Source of the DNA: Streptomyces sp. DHE7-1
GTDB taxonomy: Bacteria > Actinomycetota > Actinomycetes > Streptomycetales > Streptomycetaceae
NCBI GenBank assembly: GCA_016432725.1
Contig: JACJDG010000001.1
Coordinates: 62,001 to 126,000, forward strand
Direction of reading: 5' to 3'
DNA: 64,000 bases
The translations under genes and the position numbers were made by a program. Within the stretch, counting starts at the first letter, position 1, and each line of letters opens with the position of its first letter. The notes under the pieces are model-generated. The model saw only the letters and a program-made list of their open reading frames with translations. It did not search any database and was not told the DNA's origin. Positions 54,429 to 62,962 of the stretch are shown piece after piece.

Positions 54429-55657
54429 CCAGCAAGGCCAGCGCTCTGGGAGCCGGCCGGTTCGGGAGCCGCACCGCGGCCCCCGTCAGTGCGCGCCGCC
54501 AGGCAGTCGCCGCAGCCACCGGGGTTCCCACCGAAGGCGTCGCTCCACCCAGCAAGCTGCCAGTGGAGCGGATCAGTCCCAACCCCGACAACCCCCGCTC
54601 TAGCCTCGGCGACCTCTCCGAACTGGCGGGCAGCCTCGTGGAGCACGGGCAGAAGCAGGCCATCACGGTCATGAACCGGGACGCCTACGTGAAGGCCAAC
54701 CCGGCTCGCGAGAAGGACCTGGATCCTCACGCCACCCACGTGGTCATCGACGGCAGCAGCCGCCTGGCCGCCGCACGCGAAGCTGGCCTGACGCACCTGA
54801 GCGTCTGGGTCGACGACGAGCAGGGCCAGGACTCCGAATCGCTGCTGGAGTCGGCGCTGGTCGCAAACATCCACCGCCACGACCTCGCCGAACTCGACGA
54901 AGCACGCGCCCTTGAACGCCTGATGGCTATCCACGGCTCGCAATCGGCTTTGGCGAAGCGCCTCCACAAGTCGCAAGGCTGGATCTCTCAGCGTCTCGCG
55001 CTTCTGAACCTGACACCGGAACTCAAAGCTCTGATCGGTACGGAACCCATCACGCTTCTGCGAGCGGTGGGAAACAAGCCGCCAGAGCAGCAGGTAGCCG
55101 CTCTGAACGAGTTGAAGCGACAGAGCACGCGCAAGGGAGCAGCCAAGCAGCCCTCCCCCACTACGCCGGGCGCGGTCGTCGAGCCGCAGAGCCATTACGC
55201 CGTAATAGAGCCCGGGGGAGTTGGTGGGGGCGAGCGGCATCCCACACGGGATGACGGTCAGCCTCGCCAGAACGCATCTGTGATGCAGCAACCCGCCGAG
55301 GCGAAGCAGGAACCGTCGGATCCTGCGTCCGGCAACGAGCATGACGCCGGCGCCGGTATCCCGGAGCCCCGGGAGCAGGAGGAGCCGACGGGCGTCGCAG
55401 GGCAGCGAAAGCCCCGCACTCTTCCCTATGACGATCCCACGTACATCGCCATGCACCTGGGCACCAAGATGGAGGTCGAGCCCTTCGTCCGGGCGACGCG
55501 GCAGATGACCACTCGTTGCTGGGACAAGGCGGGACCCGAAAAGGGACTGGAGCTCCTGGACAGCATGCTCGAGGAGGCAGCCAAGCGCTGCCCGGAGGAA
55601 CTAGAACTACTCATCCAGAACCACCTCGAGGCATCGGCTCGCAAGACGGCGCAGTAA
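54425..55657 (+). CDS. parB: ParB partition protein
   Basis: 410 residues from ATG 54425, coupled to parA. The N-terminal ParB/Srx fold reads LPVERISPNPDNPRSSLGDLSELAGSLVEHGQKQAITV, then VVIDGSSRLAAAREAGLTHLSVWV (with GSSR replacing the usual GERR/GHRR of CTP-binding ParBs) and ESALVANIHRHDLAELDEARALERLMA. The HTH is GSQSALAKRLHKSQGWISQRLALLNL. A long Pro/Glu linker follows, and a C-terminal helical dimerisation part (GLELLDSMLEEAAKRCPEELELLIQNHLEAS). It should bind the ATTAC-N3-GTAAT palindromes nearby, one of which lies inside its own coding sequence. Terminator at 55667. Confidence 0.93.
   Translation: MTSKASALGAGRFGSRTAAPVSARRQAVAAATGVPTEGVAPPSKLPVERISPNPDNPRSSLGDLSELAGSLVEHGQKQAITVMNRDAYVKANPAREKDLDPHATHVVIDGSSRLAAAREAGLTHLSVWVDDEQGQDSESLLESALVANIHRHDLAELDEARALERLMAIHGSQSALAKRLHKSQGWISQRLALLNLTPELKALIGTEPITLLRAVGNKPPEQQVAALNELKRQSTRKGAAKQPSPTTPGAVVEPQSHYAVIEPGGVGGGERHPTRDDGQPRQNASVMQQPAEAKQEPSDPASGNEHDAGAGIPEPREQEEPTGVAGQRKPRTLPYDDPTYIAMHLGTKMEVEPFVRATRQMTTRCWDKAGPEKGLELLDSMLEEAAKRCPEELELLIQNHLEASARKTAQ
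55194..55206. repeat. parS-like palindrome 3 (ATTACGCCGTAAT), inside parB
   Basis: Exact palindrome in the linker-coding part of parB; it encodes HYAV there. Confidence 0.8.
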
Positions 55658-55666
55658 CTGAGTTAG

Positions 55667-55715
55667 GCACTGGCCCCGTTCTCCTCGCTTGTAGGGGTGA
55701 GGACGGGGCCAGTGC
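55667..55715 (+). terminator. parAB terminator
   Basis: GCACTGGCCCCGT at 55667-55679 is exactly complementary to 55703-55715, starting 10 bases past the parB stop. Confidence 0.8.
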
Positions 55716-55883
55716 TTGTCTCCATGGGCGCCCGAGTCAGGGCGCAGTCACATGACCGAGTGATGCCCCTGAGCAAGACCGCGCGTTGCCACTCCGCCTA
55801 CATACGCATGTCAGCCCCGTTGCGGCTTCGGTTGGACTCGGAGAAGCCCCTGGGCCTGTTCTGTCGATCTCGGCCTTCAGCGG

Positions 55884-56549
55884 TCACACGCCGATGAAGC
55901 TCACCGTCTCCGTCATGGCTGCCCGACCGGTACGCAGCCTTGGCACCCCTTCTTTCTCATATCCCACTGAGAGGCCGCAGAACAGCACGAGCTCGCGGTC
56001 GGCACCGACCGTTCGGCTGACGGTTTTGTGGTACATGGTCCACATGACCTGGGGACAGCTGTCCAACCCTTCCGCCCTCAGCAACAGCATGACCGTCTGC
56101 AAGTACATCCCCGCGTCGCCCCACTGTCCGGGCCCCATCGTCCGGTCGATGTAGCAGAACAAGACGACCGGTGCTCCGAATGCGTCCGAGTTCAAAGTAG
56201 CGATCTTCTGGGGCCGGTTGGGGTCGTCGCGTTCAATCCCCAGCGCTTCGTAACGCTGGGCTGCCGCAGCGGAGAAGCGGTCCTGATACGGGGGACTCAG
56301 TTCGTCTGGGTACATCGGATACTCCCGCTCATCGCCCAGGTCTCCCGCCAGTGCCCTGGCGGTCGCACGCCTCTTCAGGTCGGCCAGGGGGCCGCCGGTC
56401 ACGACATACACGTGCCACGGCTGGAGGTTCCCACTGGACGGAGCCCGGGTCGCTGCGGTCAGCACTCGATCGAGTGCCGCCTTTGGCACCGGTTCATCGC
56501 TGAACGCTCGCACGGCTCGGCGGCTGTCCACGGCCTCGTATACATCCAC
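55884..56549 (-). CDS. Nitroreductase-family FMN oxidoreductase
   Basis: 221 residues from GTG 56549 (VDVYEAVDSRRAVRAF); GAGGA lies about ten bases upstream. Family motifs are intact: N-terminal SRRAVRAFSDEPVPKAALDRVLTAATRAPSSGNLQPWHVYVVTG (FMN-binding Arg and the APSSGN..PW block), DAGMYLQTVMLLLRAEGLDSCPQ in the middle and the closing GLSVGYEKEGVPRLRTGR. These dimeric FMN enzymes reduce nitro groups, quinones or enoates with NAD(P)H. Substrate unknown. Convergent with parB. Confidence 0.93.
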   Translation of the reverse strand: MDVYEAVDSRRAVRAFSDEPVPKAALDRVLTAATRAPSSGNLQPWHVYVVTGGPLADLKRRATARALAGDLGDEREYPMYPDELSPPYQDRFSAAAAQRYEALGIERDDPNRPQKIATLNSDAFGAPVVLFCYIDRTMGPGQWGDAGMYLQTVMLLLRAEGLDSCPQVMWTMYHKTVSRTVGADRELVLFCGLSVGYEKEGVPRLRTGRAAMTETVSFIGV

Positions 56550-56679
56550 GCTTTCGCGTCCTCTCATTCGACTGGGCCCCTGCACCGTATTCAGCGATCA
56601 GGCAGCAGCCACCGGATCTGGACCACGTCCCGGCGATCAGTCCAGTCGTCGATAGGAGTGGGGGAGACAGGGGTGATTT

Positions 56680-56850
56680 GACGGATGCCCGGCGGGAGCG
56701 GCTGAAGCCGCTTCTACCGGGTGAGCAACGGGCGTTGCGTCTGGTGGCCTGGGGGACTGCGGGAAGATGTACGGCGGGTACCACTGGGTACGCACAGGTG
56801 TGCGTTGGCATGATCTGCCGGAGGGTTACGGTCGCTCGGTTTGGGTGCAA
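56680..56850 (+). pseudogene. IS5-family transposase N-terminal fragment
   Basis: TDARRERLKPLLPGEQRALRLVAWG, then one frame over MYGGYHWVRTGVRWHDLPEGYG. This is the conserved opening of IS5-type transposases (RTG..WRDLP..YG). Broken by a shift and cut short by a fragment on the other strand. Confidence 0.6.
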
Positions 56851-57113
56851 GGAGCGGACCGAGTGGTCGATCATCTGGTCTGCCGCCGGCGTGGACGCCC
56901 CGAACAGCGGCGCGAGCCGTCGCAAGGTCAGGTTGGTTCGCCAGTAGGCCGCGACCAGCAGTACCCGGTCCTCCAGGGGGCAGGGCCCGACGGCCGTCCG
57001 GGCCACACAATGTCGGAGCCCTCGCGTCCCAGTGCGGTCATCAGCTTGCTGAAGTCTCGCGGGCTCAGCCCGGTAAATGTCGCTATCCGGGGCGGCTCCG
57101 ACGCCGTGATCAC
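56830..57113 (-). pseudogene. DDE_Tnp_4-type IS5 transposase N-terminal fragment
   Basis: ATFTGLSPRDFSKLMTALGREGSD, then one frame over LEDRVLLVAAYWRTNLTLRRLAPLFGASTPAADQMIDHSVRSLHP. These match the first 80 residues of the intact transposase at 26382 (LADRVLLVATYWRANLTLRQVALLVGVSKSAADGILDHL). The catalytic domain is absent; it ends against the opposite-strand fragment. Confidence 0.75.
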
Positions 57114-57486
57114 GCAAGGCGTCGCATGATCATCACCCCTCCGGTCAGCCTCGGAGGTCGCCTGGTCTCAGAACTCGAACCACAGGTCGATGTGCGGATG
57201 GACTCGTTCTCGCAGACAGCTTGAGTGCGAGTAGGCCTGCTGCCGCACGGTACCGCCTCGCGCCAGGTCAACCGCCCCAAGCCTGATCTCGGTCGCCGCC
57301 CGGTCCTGGTTGAAGTCGATGACCTGCCAGCAGAAGCAGCAAGTGGGGTTCGCGTTCAACGATGCCTTCTCACGTCCGAGACAACAGCGCCGACCGCGCC
57401 GTCCTGCAGACCGTACGTCGAACAGACACCACCGATCACGGGACAACCCTTGATCGATCTCAACGAGGACTTCAGCCTAGTGAGGT

Positions 57487-57499
57487 ATTACGCGGTAAT
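57487..57499. repeat. parS-like palindrome 4 (ATTACGCGGTAAT)
   Basis: The symmetry extends outward to 57482-57504, with perfect 10-bp arms around a GCG centre. Confidence 0.8.
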
Positions 57500-57679
57500 A
57501 CCTCCGCTCGTCAGCCCCTTCCTCGATGCAACAGCTTCAGCGCTCGAGCTGACGATGAAACGGCGTTGCTCAAGCAGCTCTGGTCGCCCCCAGGGTCCTC
57601 GGCACCCAGCGGCCGCGTCATCGTCGGGTCGAGTGGGTACCGCGCAAGGGGTAGAGGGGATCCTTCGGTGTTCACCTCT

Positions 57680-57692
57680 ATTACGCGGTAAT
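57680..57692. repeat. parS-like palindrome 5 (ATTACGCGGTAAT)
   Basis: Same core as palindrome 4, 193 bases further on. Confidence 0.8.
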
Positions 57693-57934
57693 GGATCGAG
57701 GGAGACTGTGGTTGGCGTTCCTCATCAAGTAGCAGTCCTCAGCTCAGCAGGCGACAACGGCACTCCGTCTCTGACTGGTGAGGCGCCCATCACCTTTCCG
57801 AGCGCGGCGGGCAACGGGTCGCGGGGACAGCAAGAAGCGACCCTGGCAGGGTAGATGCGACCGAGCACGCCGCCGGGGGAGCAGCCGTACAGTCATCTCC
57901 CAGTGCGCCGGGCACGGTCGGCGAAGTCGAAGCC

Positions 57935-57947
57935 ATTACGTCGTAAT
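57935..57947. repeat. parS-like palindrome 6 (ATTACGTCGTAAT)
   Basis: Symmetry extends to CCATTACG.CGTAATGG. The IS481 element is inserted ten bases to its right. Confidence 0.8.
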
Positions 57948-57957
57948 GGGGTCTAGG

Positions 57958-59009
57958 TGTATTGATCATGAGCGTTGTTAACGCTGACCGGGCTTGATCA
58001 CGGCGAAGGCCCCCGTGTGGGGTGGAGGTGTCGAATCTTCACCGCACGGAGGCGTTCGTGTCCCACCGTAATGCCCGGCTGACCGTTCACGGCAGGCGAC
58101 TGCTCGTCGAATGTGTCGACGCCGGCCGTCCCGTCGCCCACGTTGCCGCAGAGATGGGCATCTCCCGCGCCACGGCTCACAAGTGGATCCGGCGCTGGCG
58201 TTCCGAGGGCGAGAGCGGACTCATCGACCGTTCCAGCCGTCCGCGCAGGACCCCGCACCGGACCGCGGCCGCTACCGAGGCGCATGTCTGCAGGCTGCGG
58301 CAGGACCGCAAGCTCGGCCCAGCCCGTATCGGACCGATCCTGGGCCTGCCCGCCTCCACCGTGCACCGCATCCTCGCCCGGCACGGCCTGAACCGGCTGG
58401 CCTTCCTGGACCGGCCCACCGGACAGGTCATCCGCCGCTACGAACGCGAACGGCCCGGTGAGCTGGTCCACGTCGACGTCAAGAAACTCGGCCGGATCCC
58501 CGACGGCGGCGGCCACAAGGTCCTGGGCCGTCAGGCCGGCCGGGCCCAGCGAAGCAACGTGGGCTTCGACTACATCCACTCCGCCGTCGATGACCACACC
58601 CGGCTGGCCTACAGCGAGATCCACCCCGACGAGAAGGCCGCCACCTGCGCCGCCTTCCTGCGACGGGCCGCTGCCTTCTTCGCCGCATCCGGGATCGACC
58701 GCATCGAGCGGGTCCTGACCGACAACGCCTGGCCCTACCGCAAGAGCTTCGCCTGGCGGCAGGCCCTGGCCGACCTGGGCGCGAGCCGCAAGCTGACTCG
58801 CGCCTACCGGCCCCAGACCAACGGCAAGGTCGAACGCTTCAATCGCACTCTGCTGGACGAGTGGGCCTACCTGCGGCCCTACACCAGTAACGACGAACGC
58901 ACCGAAGCCCTGACAGACTTCTTGCACACCTACAACCACCACCGCTGCCACACCGCACTCGGTGGCCACCCACCGATCAGCCGCGTCAACAACGCTGCGG
59001 GTCAATACA
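57958..59009. mobile_element. Intact IS481-family insertion sequence with 6-bp target duplication
   Basis: The 1,052-bp element has 27-bp terminal inverted repeats at 57958-57984 and 58983-59009 (about 22 matches, ends TGTATTGA / TCAATACA). It is flanked by TCTAGG direct repeats at 57952-57957 and 59010-59015. It carries one intact transposase gene. It inserted next to palindrome 6, inside the presumed partition region. Confidence 0.92.
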
Positions 59010-59014
59010 TCTAG
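58058..59014 (+). CDS. IS481-family transposase (intact)
   Basis: 318 residues from GTG 58058 with ACGGAGG upstream. N-terminal HTH (RPVAHVAAEMGISRATAHKWIRRWRSEGESGLIDRSSRP) and a second (GPARIGPILGLPASTVHRILARHGL). The integrase-type DDE core has Asp in GELVHVDVKKLGRIPDGGG, Asp in IERVLTDNAWPYRKS and Glu in RPQTNGKVERFNRTLLDEW. It moves the element 57958-59009. The frame reads through the right inverted repeat, and its TAG stop (59012-59014) lies in the duplicated target sequence, not in the element. Confidence 0.95.
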   Translation: MSHRNARLTVHGRRLLVECVDAGRPVAHVAAEMGISRATAHKWIRRWRSEGESGLIDRSSRPRRTPHRTAAATEAHVCRLRQDRKLGPARIGPILGLPASTVHRILARHGLNRLAFLDRPTGQVIRRYERERPGELVHVDVKKLGRIPDGGGHKVLGRQAGRAQRSNVGFDYIHSAVDDHTRLAYSEIHPDEKAATCAAFLRRAAAFFAASGIDRIERVLTDNAWPYRKSFAWRQALADLGASRKLTRAYRPQTNGKVERFNRTLLDEWAYLRPYTSNDERTEALTDFLHTYNHHRCHTALGGHPPISRVNNAAGQYI

Positions 59015-59085
59015 GGCCTGTTGCAAAGAGCGTCGGTAGTTGCTGCTGTGAGTTCGGATGTGGCTAGCTGCTACCTTCCGGAGCC

Positions 59086-59514
59086 ATGACCGACAGCGTG
59101 TATGTGGGCAATGCCGGCAGGGACGCGGCACTGGACCGGGGGTGGCTGCTGGGACATTTCAAGGACGCTGCCGATCCTCGGCATAGCGAGGACGTGGAGA
59201 TCAAGTGGGGCGTCCACCCGCAGGGCGATGAGCGGGCGCAGTGGGTGATCGGCGAAGAGCGCACTGCCCTGCTGGTCCTCATCAGCGGGCGCTTCCGGAT
59301 AAAACTGCCCGGGCGCAGTGTTCTCCTGGCCGAGCAGGGGGATTACGTCGTGTGGGGCCGGGGCGTCGATCACTCCTGGTTCGCGGAGGAAGAGTCTGTG
59401 GTTCTGACAGTCCGCTGGCCTTCTGTCCCCGGCTACAAGGTGATCGATGAGGACGATTCTGCTGCTGGTCAAAGCCATTCGTTCAGGACTGCGACCAGCG
59501 CGGTGGCCTCGTAG
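59086..59514 (+). CDS. Cupin-fold protein with replaced C-terminus
   Basis: 142 residues from ATG 59086. [25 protein letters not shown], then a single cupin barrel: [75 protein letters not shown]. Both cupin motifs are recognisable (G..H.H replaced by [17 protein letters not shown]). Similar proteins occur in Streptomyces with no known reaction. From about residue 122 the sequence ([16 protein letters not shown]) comes from a transposase remnant on the other strand, so the native tail was lost. Confidence 0.85.
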   Translation: MTDSVYVGNAGRDAALDRGWLLGHFKDAADPRHSEDVEIKWGVHPQGDERAQWVIGEERTALLVLISGRFRIKLPGRSVLLAEQGDYVVWGRGVDHSWFAEEESVVLTVRWPSVPGYKVIDEDDSAAGQSHSFRTATSAVAS

Positions 59515-59668
59515 TGGACGGCCAACTTGAGCGGGTGGCCACCGCACGGTGGCGCTTGAGGCCGTTGATGCCGCATTCAACCGCGTGACGTTCACGGCAG
59601 TCGGTCTTGTCGGCCTTCCGCGGCCGACTGCCGTGAGCGCCGAGTTTCCTGCGGTTGCGCATGATGGC
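59463..59668 (-). pseudogene. IS5-family transposase C-terminal fragment
   Basis: [43 protein letters not shown], then one frame over [20 protein letters not shown]. This is the C-terminal catalytic-Glu block of the group found at 15773 (ERHVVECWINRLTRNRAVATQYDKLAV). It abuts an N-terminal fragment of the same family pointing the other way. Confidence 0.7.
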
Positions 59669-59772
59669 ACCTGAGCCAGGATCGTCACCCAGTTGCAGGC
59701 CGAGGCCGACGCGACGGGCCTGATCACCTGGGACGTGAACGTCGACTCCACCATCTCCAGCCGGGCCTACTA
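59662..59772 (+). pseudogene. IS5-family transposase N-terminal fragment, opposite strand
   Basis: [31 protein letters not shown] matches RILTRLQAL..LSVDSTVCRAHQHA of the 15773 copy. It starts where the minus-strand fragment ends, so an inversion joined two pieces of one or two elements. Confidence 0.6.
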
Positions 59773-60285
59773 GCCGTTCGTCAGGTCCCCACGTCCCGCA
59801 AAGCGTGATCATCTAGGACCAAGATCCACTTTCGCAACGGGCCCTAAGGGGAGTAGGGGAGTAGGCGACAGCCACGGCAGCCGCCATCCGAGGAGTCAGG
59901 AGAACTTCCGCACGCGCTGGCTCCGGCTCGCGGCAAACGCTCCTTGATCTGATCTGAAGCGCTGGTCCTGCTCGACCAGACACTTCCTATAGGAGGGCTT
60001 GCTTGGTGGCCGAGACCACGGGGCCTCGAGGTGGTGAGCTATTACGCCGTAATAGCCCTCGTCGTCGGACTGCCTTGGCGGGCCACCGCTGCGTCTTCAT
60101 CCGCGTAGTGACCACAGGCCTTACCGGCAGATGAGCCACGAGCCGTGATGACTATCAGGCGGCTCGAGAGGAGCTCTGGGCCGACTCCGCTTTGGAGCCC
60201 AGCTACACACGGCGTCCTCGGTCGGGCTTGTACCGTGCGAAGGCAGGAGTGGTCCTGCTCAGGTACGCACATCTATTACGCCGTA
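59773..60285. other. Gene-poor region with palindromes 7 and 8
   Basis: No gene supported. It holds the palindrome at 60041 and most of the one at 60275. Confidence 0.5.
60041..60053. repeat. parS-like palindrome 7 (ATTACGCCGTAAT)
   Basis: Symmetry extends to GCTATTACG.CGTAATAGC (60038-60056), the best 19-bp copy. Confidence 0.82.
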
Positions 60286-60287
60286 AT
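60275..60287. repeat. parS-like palindrome 8 (ATTACGCCGTAAT)
   Basis: Its right arm contains the ATG of the small gene at 60286. Confidence 0.8.
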
Positions 60288-60540
60288 GGATACTGAGCAT
60301 GCTGCGGTGGGCCGGGCGGAGATCTCGCCCGAGGGACGTACCATCCTGCTCGTCGAGATCCTCGACGCCCCCGCGGCACGCGAAGATGAAGAGGACGACG
60401 TGGTGATGTATCTGGAGGACTTAGGCAGCCCGTTCGTCGCGTCGGACCTGGTCCGGACTATTCGCGCTGGGGACTCACCAGGACTGGCCCAGCGGTGCAC
60501 GGAGTCCCTCGGCGGAATCTGGGCCAGGCCGGTCACGTGA
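60286..60540 (+). CDS. Small acidic hypothetical protein
   Basis: 84 residues from ATG 60286 (MDTEHAAVGRAEISPEGRTILLVEILDAPAAREDEEDDVVMYLEDLGSPFVASDLVRTIRAGDSPGLAQRCTESLGGIW). No ribosome site precedes this ATG, which lies in a palindrome. A GTG at 60238 with a purine-rich region after it is an alternative start. The regular acidic sequence and helical end look like real coding. No family recognised. Confidence 0.5.
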   Translation: MDTEHAAVGRAEISPEGRTILLVEILDAPAAREDEEDDVVMYLEDLGSPFVASDLVRTIRAGDSPGLAQRCTESLGGIWARPVT

Positions 60541-61244
60541 GCCCGCATCTAGGGCGGAGCTGCTTGGGCTGGGGCCAGCGAAGGATAAAAGCTTCGGCAT
60601 CCTTGGCTTTCGTGCGCCGCAGATGCGATCCCAAAAAGCCCTAGAGGATCTCTAGCGGTCGGGGTTGCGGCGGCCCGAAGTCGAGCCCGGACCTGGCATC
60701 GAGGCCCTCGATGAGGCAGGGGGCTGCGTCCGTCTGAGTCGAGCCTGCACCAACGAGGGCGGCTAGTCGCGCCTGTGTCTAGTGAGTGTGGCAGCGATCT
60801 TCCAAGCAGCGATCAAACGCTCTCAAAGAGTGTGAGCTCGAGGGCGTGCGCCGGCACCTGGTTGACGGTCGGCCGTCATAGGGCGGCGATCAACGCGCGC
60901 TTGGTGCAGCCGACGTACGCGTCTTCAAGTGGTCCCATGTCAAGAGGATCGGGGTCGGCCGGACTGCAGGTGTGCGGTATCCGGCAGGCGCGCAGTGAGG
61001 GTCTCGGCAAAGCCCGTGCGAAACCCCTTGGCGAGCTGCGGTCAAGATGAATGCGGTAGATCAGCCGTGGCCGGTGGCCGGCTCTGATGCAGATCGGCGC
61101 CGCCATTGCGAAGCGCATGGGGCCCTGGGCAGTGGCCCGCACGATCAGGATGCGGCCTCGGTGGATTAGGTACGGCTCCTGAGCGGCCCCAGGTCCTGGC
61201 CGGCTTTGTCTCGAAGCGGACTCAGGAACTCAGGTCTGCACACC
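60541..61244. other. 704-bp stretch, nothing supported
   Basis: No gene, repeat or strong hairpin seen. Likely degraded mobile DNA given the IS630 remnant that follows. Confidence 0.5.
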
Positions 61245-61470
61245 TCCATTTATGACGGGACGCTGCTCGTCCCATGCGGTGATCTCCGCCGCGTCCCGTT
61301 CGGGCTTCTTACGGAAGGGCTTGCGCGCTCTAGCCGACGCCGTGCAGTAGGACCTCAAGCCCGAACGGGGTGTATTCGACATCGCACTGGCGACGCACGA
61401 CCTCAGCGATATGGGCCAACGGCCAGCGCTGACGAACCGGCTCAGAGCGGCCAGGCTGGGGTCCAACACG
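61245..61470 (-). pseudogene. IS630-family transposase fragment
   Basis: One frame gives LAHIAEVVRRQCDVEYTPFGLEVLLHGVG. The next frame continues ARKPFRKKPERDAAEITAWDEQRPVI. These match the N-terminal region of IS630 transposases (VAEVVRRRFGVEYTLAGL..LLHRIGWS, then PARKA.ERDE..I..W..E.WP.IK). The catalytic domain is missing. Confidence 0.7.
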
Positions 61471-61606
61471 ACTTCGAGTTGATGGGGTTTCTCGCATCGA
61501 GCCAGCTTGGGGGACCAGGCAACCTGTTGGCCACCCCGATAGCAGACCTGCCGCTATCGGGTAGCCATATGTTGCGTGTGCGGCCGGTGGACGGTATTCG
61601 GTGTGC

Positions 61607-62035
61607 CTACTTCTCGGTGGTCATGCTTTCGAGGGCGCTGAGGAAGGCCTGCAAGGTTGCTTCGTCGCGGAGCCTGTATCCCTGCACTTTTCCTGAGCCC
61701 GGTCCGAGCGCAATGATCGGGGACTGCATGCCGCTGTCCCACCAGCCTTCCGTGGCCCCGCGTTTGAGGACACGAGTGAAGGCACCAGCGTGACCACGGA
61801 GACTGCTGTCGTCGTTGTCGCGAAGGTCGTCGGCGGATACCTCACCATCGACTCCGGCAACGGCTGCTCGGAGGATTCGCTGGGCTCGCGGGGCGAGGGC
61901 GTCGTAGAAGGTGCGGGCGCGCTCGGCATCCCAGCCGGGGTTGTGGCGGAGGGAGGCGCGGTACTTGTCGAGGAGTGCCAGCAGCTCGCGCTCGAACGCT
62001 GGGGTTGGATCCTTCACGTTTACGGTGATCTCCAC
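61607..62035 (-). CDS. Predicted winged-helix-like protein, function unknown
   Basis: 142 residues from GTG 62035 with a GGGAGCC ribosome site. An ATG at 62080 is open but lacks one. N-terminal helix PAFERELLALLDKYRASLRHNPGWDAERARTFYDALAPRAQRILRAAVAGVDGEVSADDLRDND. Then LRGHAGAFTRVLKRGATEGWW and a beta pair (SPIIALGPGSGKVQGYRL) like a wing, ending LQAFLSALESM. I read it as a DNA-binding winged helix, perhaps a plasmid regulator, given its place before the RepL-like pair. No family is firmly recognised. Confidence 0.7.
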   Translation of the reverse strand: MEITVNVKDPTPAFERELLALLDKYRASLRHNPGWDAERARTFYDALAPRAQRILRAAVAGVDGEVSADDLRDNDDSSLRGHAGAFTRVLKRGATEGWWDSGMQSPIIALGPGSGKVQGYRLRDEATLQAFLSALESMTTEK

Positions 62036-62570
62036 AAAGGCTCCCGTTACATTAGACGCGGATAGAGCTGAAGAGATCATACTGCGGCCGATGACCCGTC
62101 AGCGAGGGTCTAACCGCGTCTATGTAGACCGGTCGAGGCTGGCGGCAGGTTGTGCAGTGCCTGTCCGGCGGTTCGGCTGAGAGCCGTGCGTCACGGGGCG
62201 TGGATCCTGACCGCACGCATCAGCCTGGTCGCGACTCGTTGGTGGCGCGGGCAGCCCATGGCCAGGAACCCGCGCAGCAGTTCTCTCGATACGCGGTCGG
62301 CGGCAGCAGAGCCGTGGCCGCCGGCACGGACCACTCCTGACGCCGGGTCATTCAGGAACGGCGGTGCGTCGTTGACGCACCGCGTCCAGCGCCCGCAGTC
62401 CCGCCACCGTGCAGGTGCGCACACTGGAGGGGCCGGTGCGCGAACAGCGCCCGAAGCCCGTCCGTGTCCTCGCGGACCCCGCACTTACGTCGAGCACCTG
62501 GTCCGGGGGAGTCACCGGCAGTCAGTCGCCTGACGGCCTTGTATGCCTCGCCTTCCCTGGTCTCTGCCTC
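62036..62570. other. 535-bp stretch, nothing supported
   Basis: No recognisable gene. It separates the winged-helix gene from the large palindrome at 62571. Confidence 0.5.
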
Positions 62571-62636
62571 CTCATGTACGTGAGGTCAATGAGCAGCTGC
62601 CTTGTGACAGCTGCTCATTGACCTCACGTACATGAG
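62571..62636. repeat. 29-bp perfect inverted repeat
   Basis: Arms 62571-62599 and 62608-62636 are exact complements around an 8-nt loop. Each arm contains the 20-mer CTCATGTACGTGAGGTCAAT (or its complement), which recurs with one change at 63582-63601. It starts 15 bases past the end of the gene pair, so it may be both terminator and protein-binding site. Confidence 0.85.
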
Positions 62637-62650
62637 CCTTGCCTCTGAGA

Positions 62651-62962
62651 TCAGGTTGCGCGGCGCAGGGGGACGACGACGTCTTCGCCGGTGCTCTTCG
62701 GGCTGAGGCGGTAGTAGCTGATGTGTGCGAGCCGCTCTGATTCCTCGAGCCATCCGGTTTCGACGACCTGGCGGCGGGTGCGTGAGAAGACGGTGGGGGA
62801 CATGCCGACGAGTTTGGCGAGGTTGGCGCCTGTCTCGATGACGGTGCCGGCTCGGTCGGTGGGGTGCATGGCGTAGAGCATGACGACGAGACGCTGATTG
62901 GCGGTCATGCCAGAGGTGCGGTGGAGGACGTCCAGGAGCTTCTGCTTGTCGTCGTTGTTCAC
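62651..62962 (-). CDS. Winged-helix protein, second gene of RepL-like pair
   Basis: 103 residues from GTG 62962, overlapping the upstream stop (GTGA). MNNDDKQKLLDVLHRTSGMTANQRLVVMLYAMHPTDRAGTVIETGANLAKLVGMSPTVFSRTRRQVVETGWLEESERLAHISYYRLSP is a complete winged helix: helix, recognition helix (GMSPTVFSRTRRQV) and wing (ERLAHISYYRL). It resembles the protein encoded by the gene before it, so the two may form a heterodimer. A role in replication control or transcription is inference. Confidence 0.8.
   Translation of the reverse strand: MNNDDKQKLLDVLHRTSGMTANQRLVVMLYAMHPTDRAGTVIETGANLAKLVGMSPTVFSRTRRQVVETGWLEESERLAHISYYRLSPKSTGEDVVVPLRRAT

Larger units (their letters stand above)
57126..57934. 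other. Gene-poor region carrying parS-like palindromes
   Basis: Long open frames exist (for example 57225-57854) but have no ribosome site, family or plausible composition. The palindromes at 57487 and 57680 are the clear features, so this may be a centromere-like segment. Confidence 0.5.

Noticed and set aside
57225..57854. 209-codon plus-strand frame in the palindrome region
   Set aside because: It reads through two partition palindromes, has a low-complexity Ser/Arg/Pro composition and no recognisable domain.
61206..61793. 195-codon plus-strand frame
   Set aside because: It lies antisense to the IS630 remnant and to the end of the winged-helix gene; it is a shadow frame.
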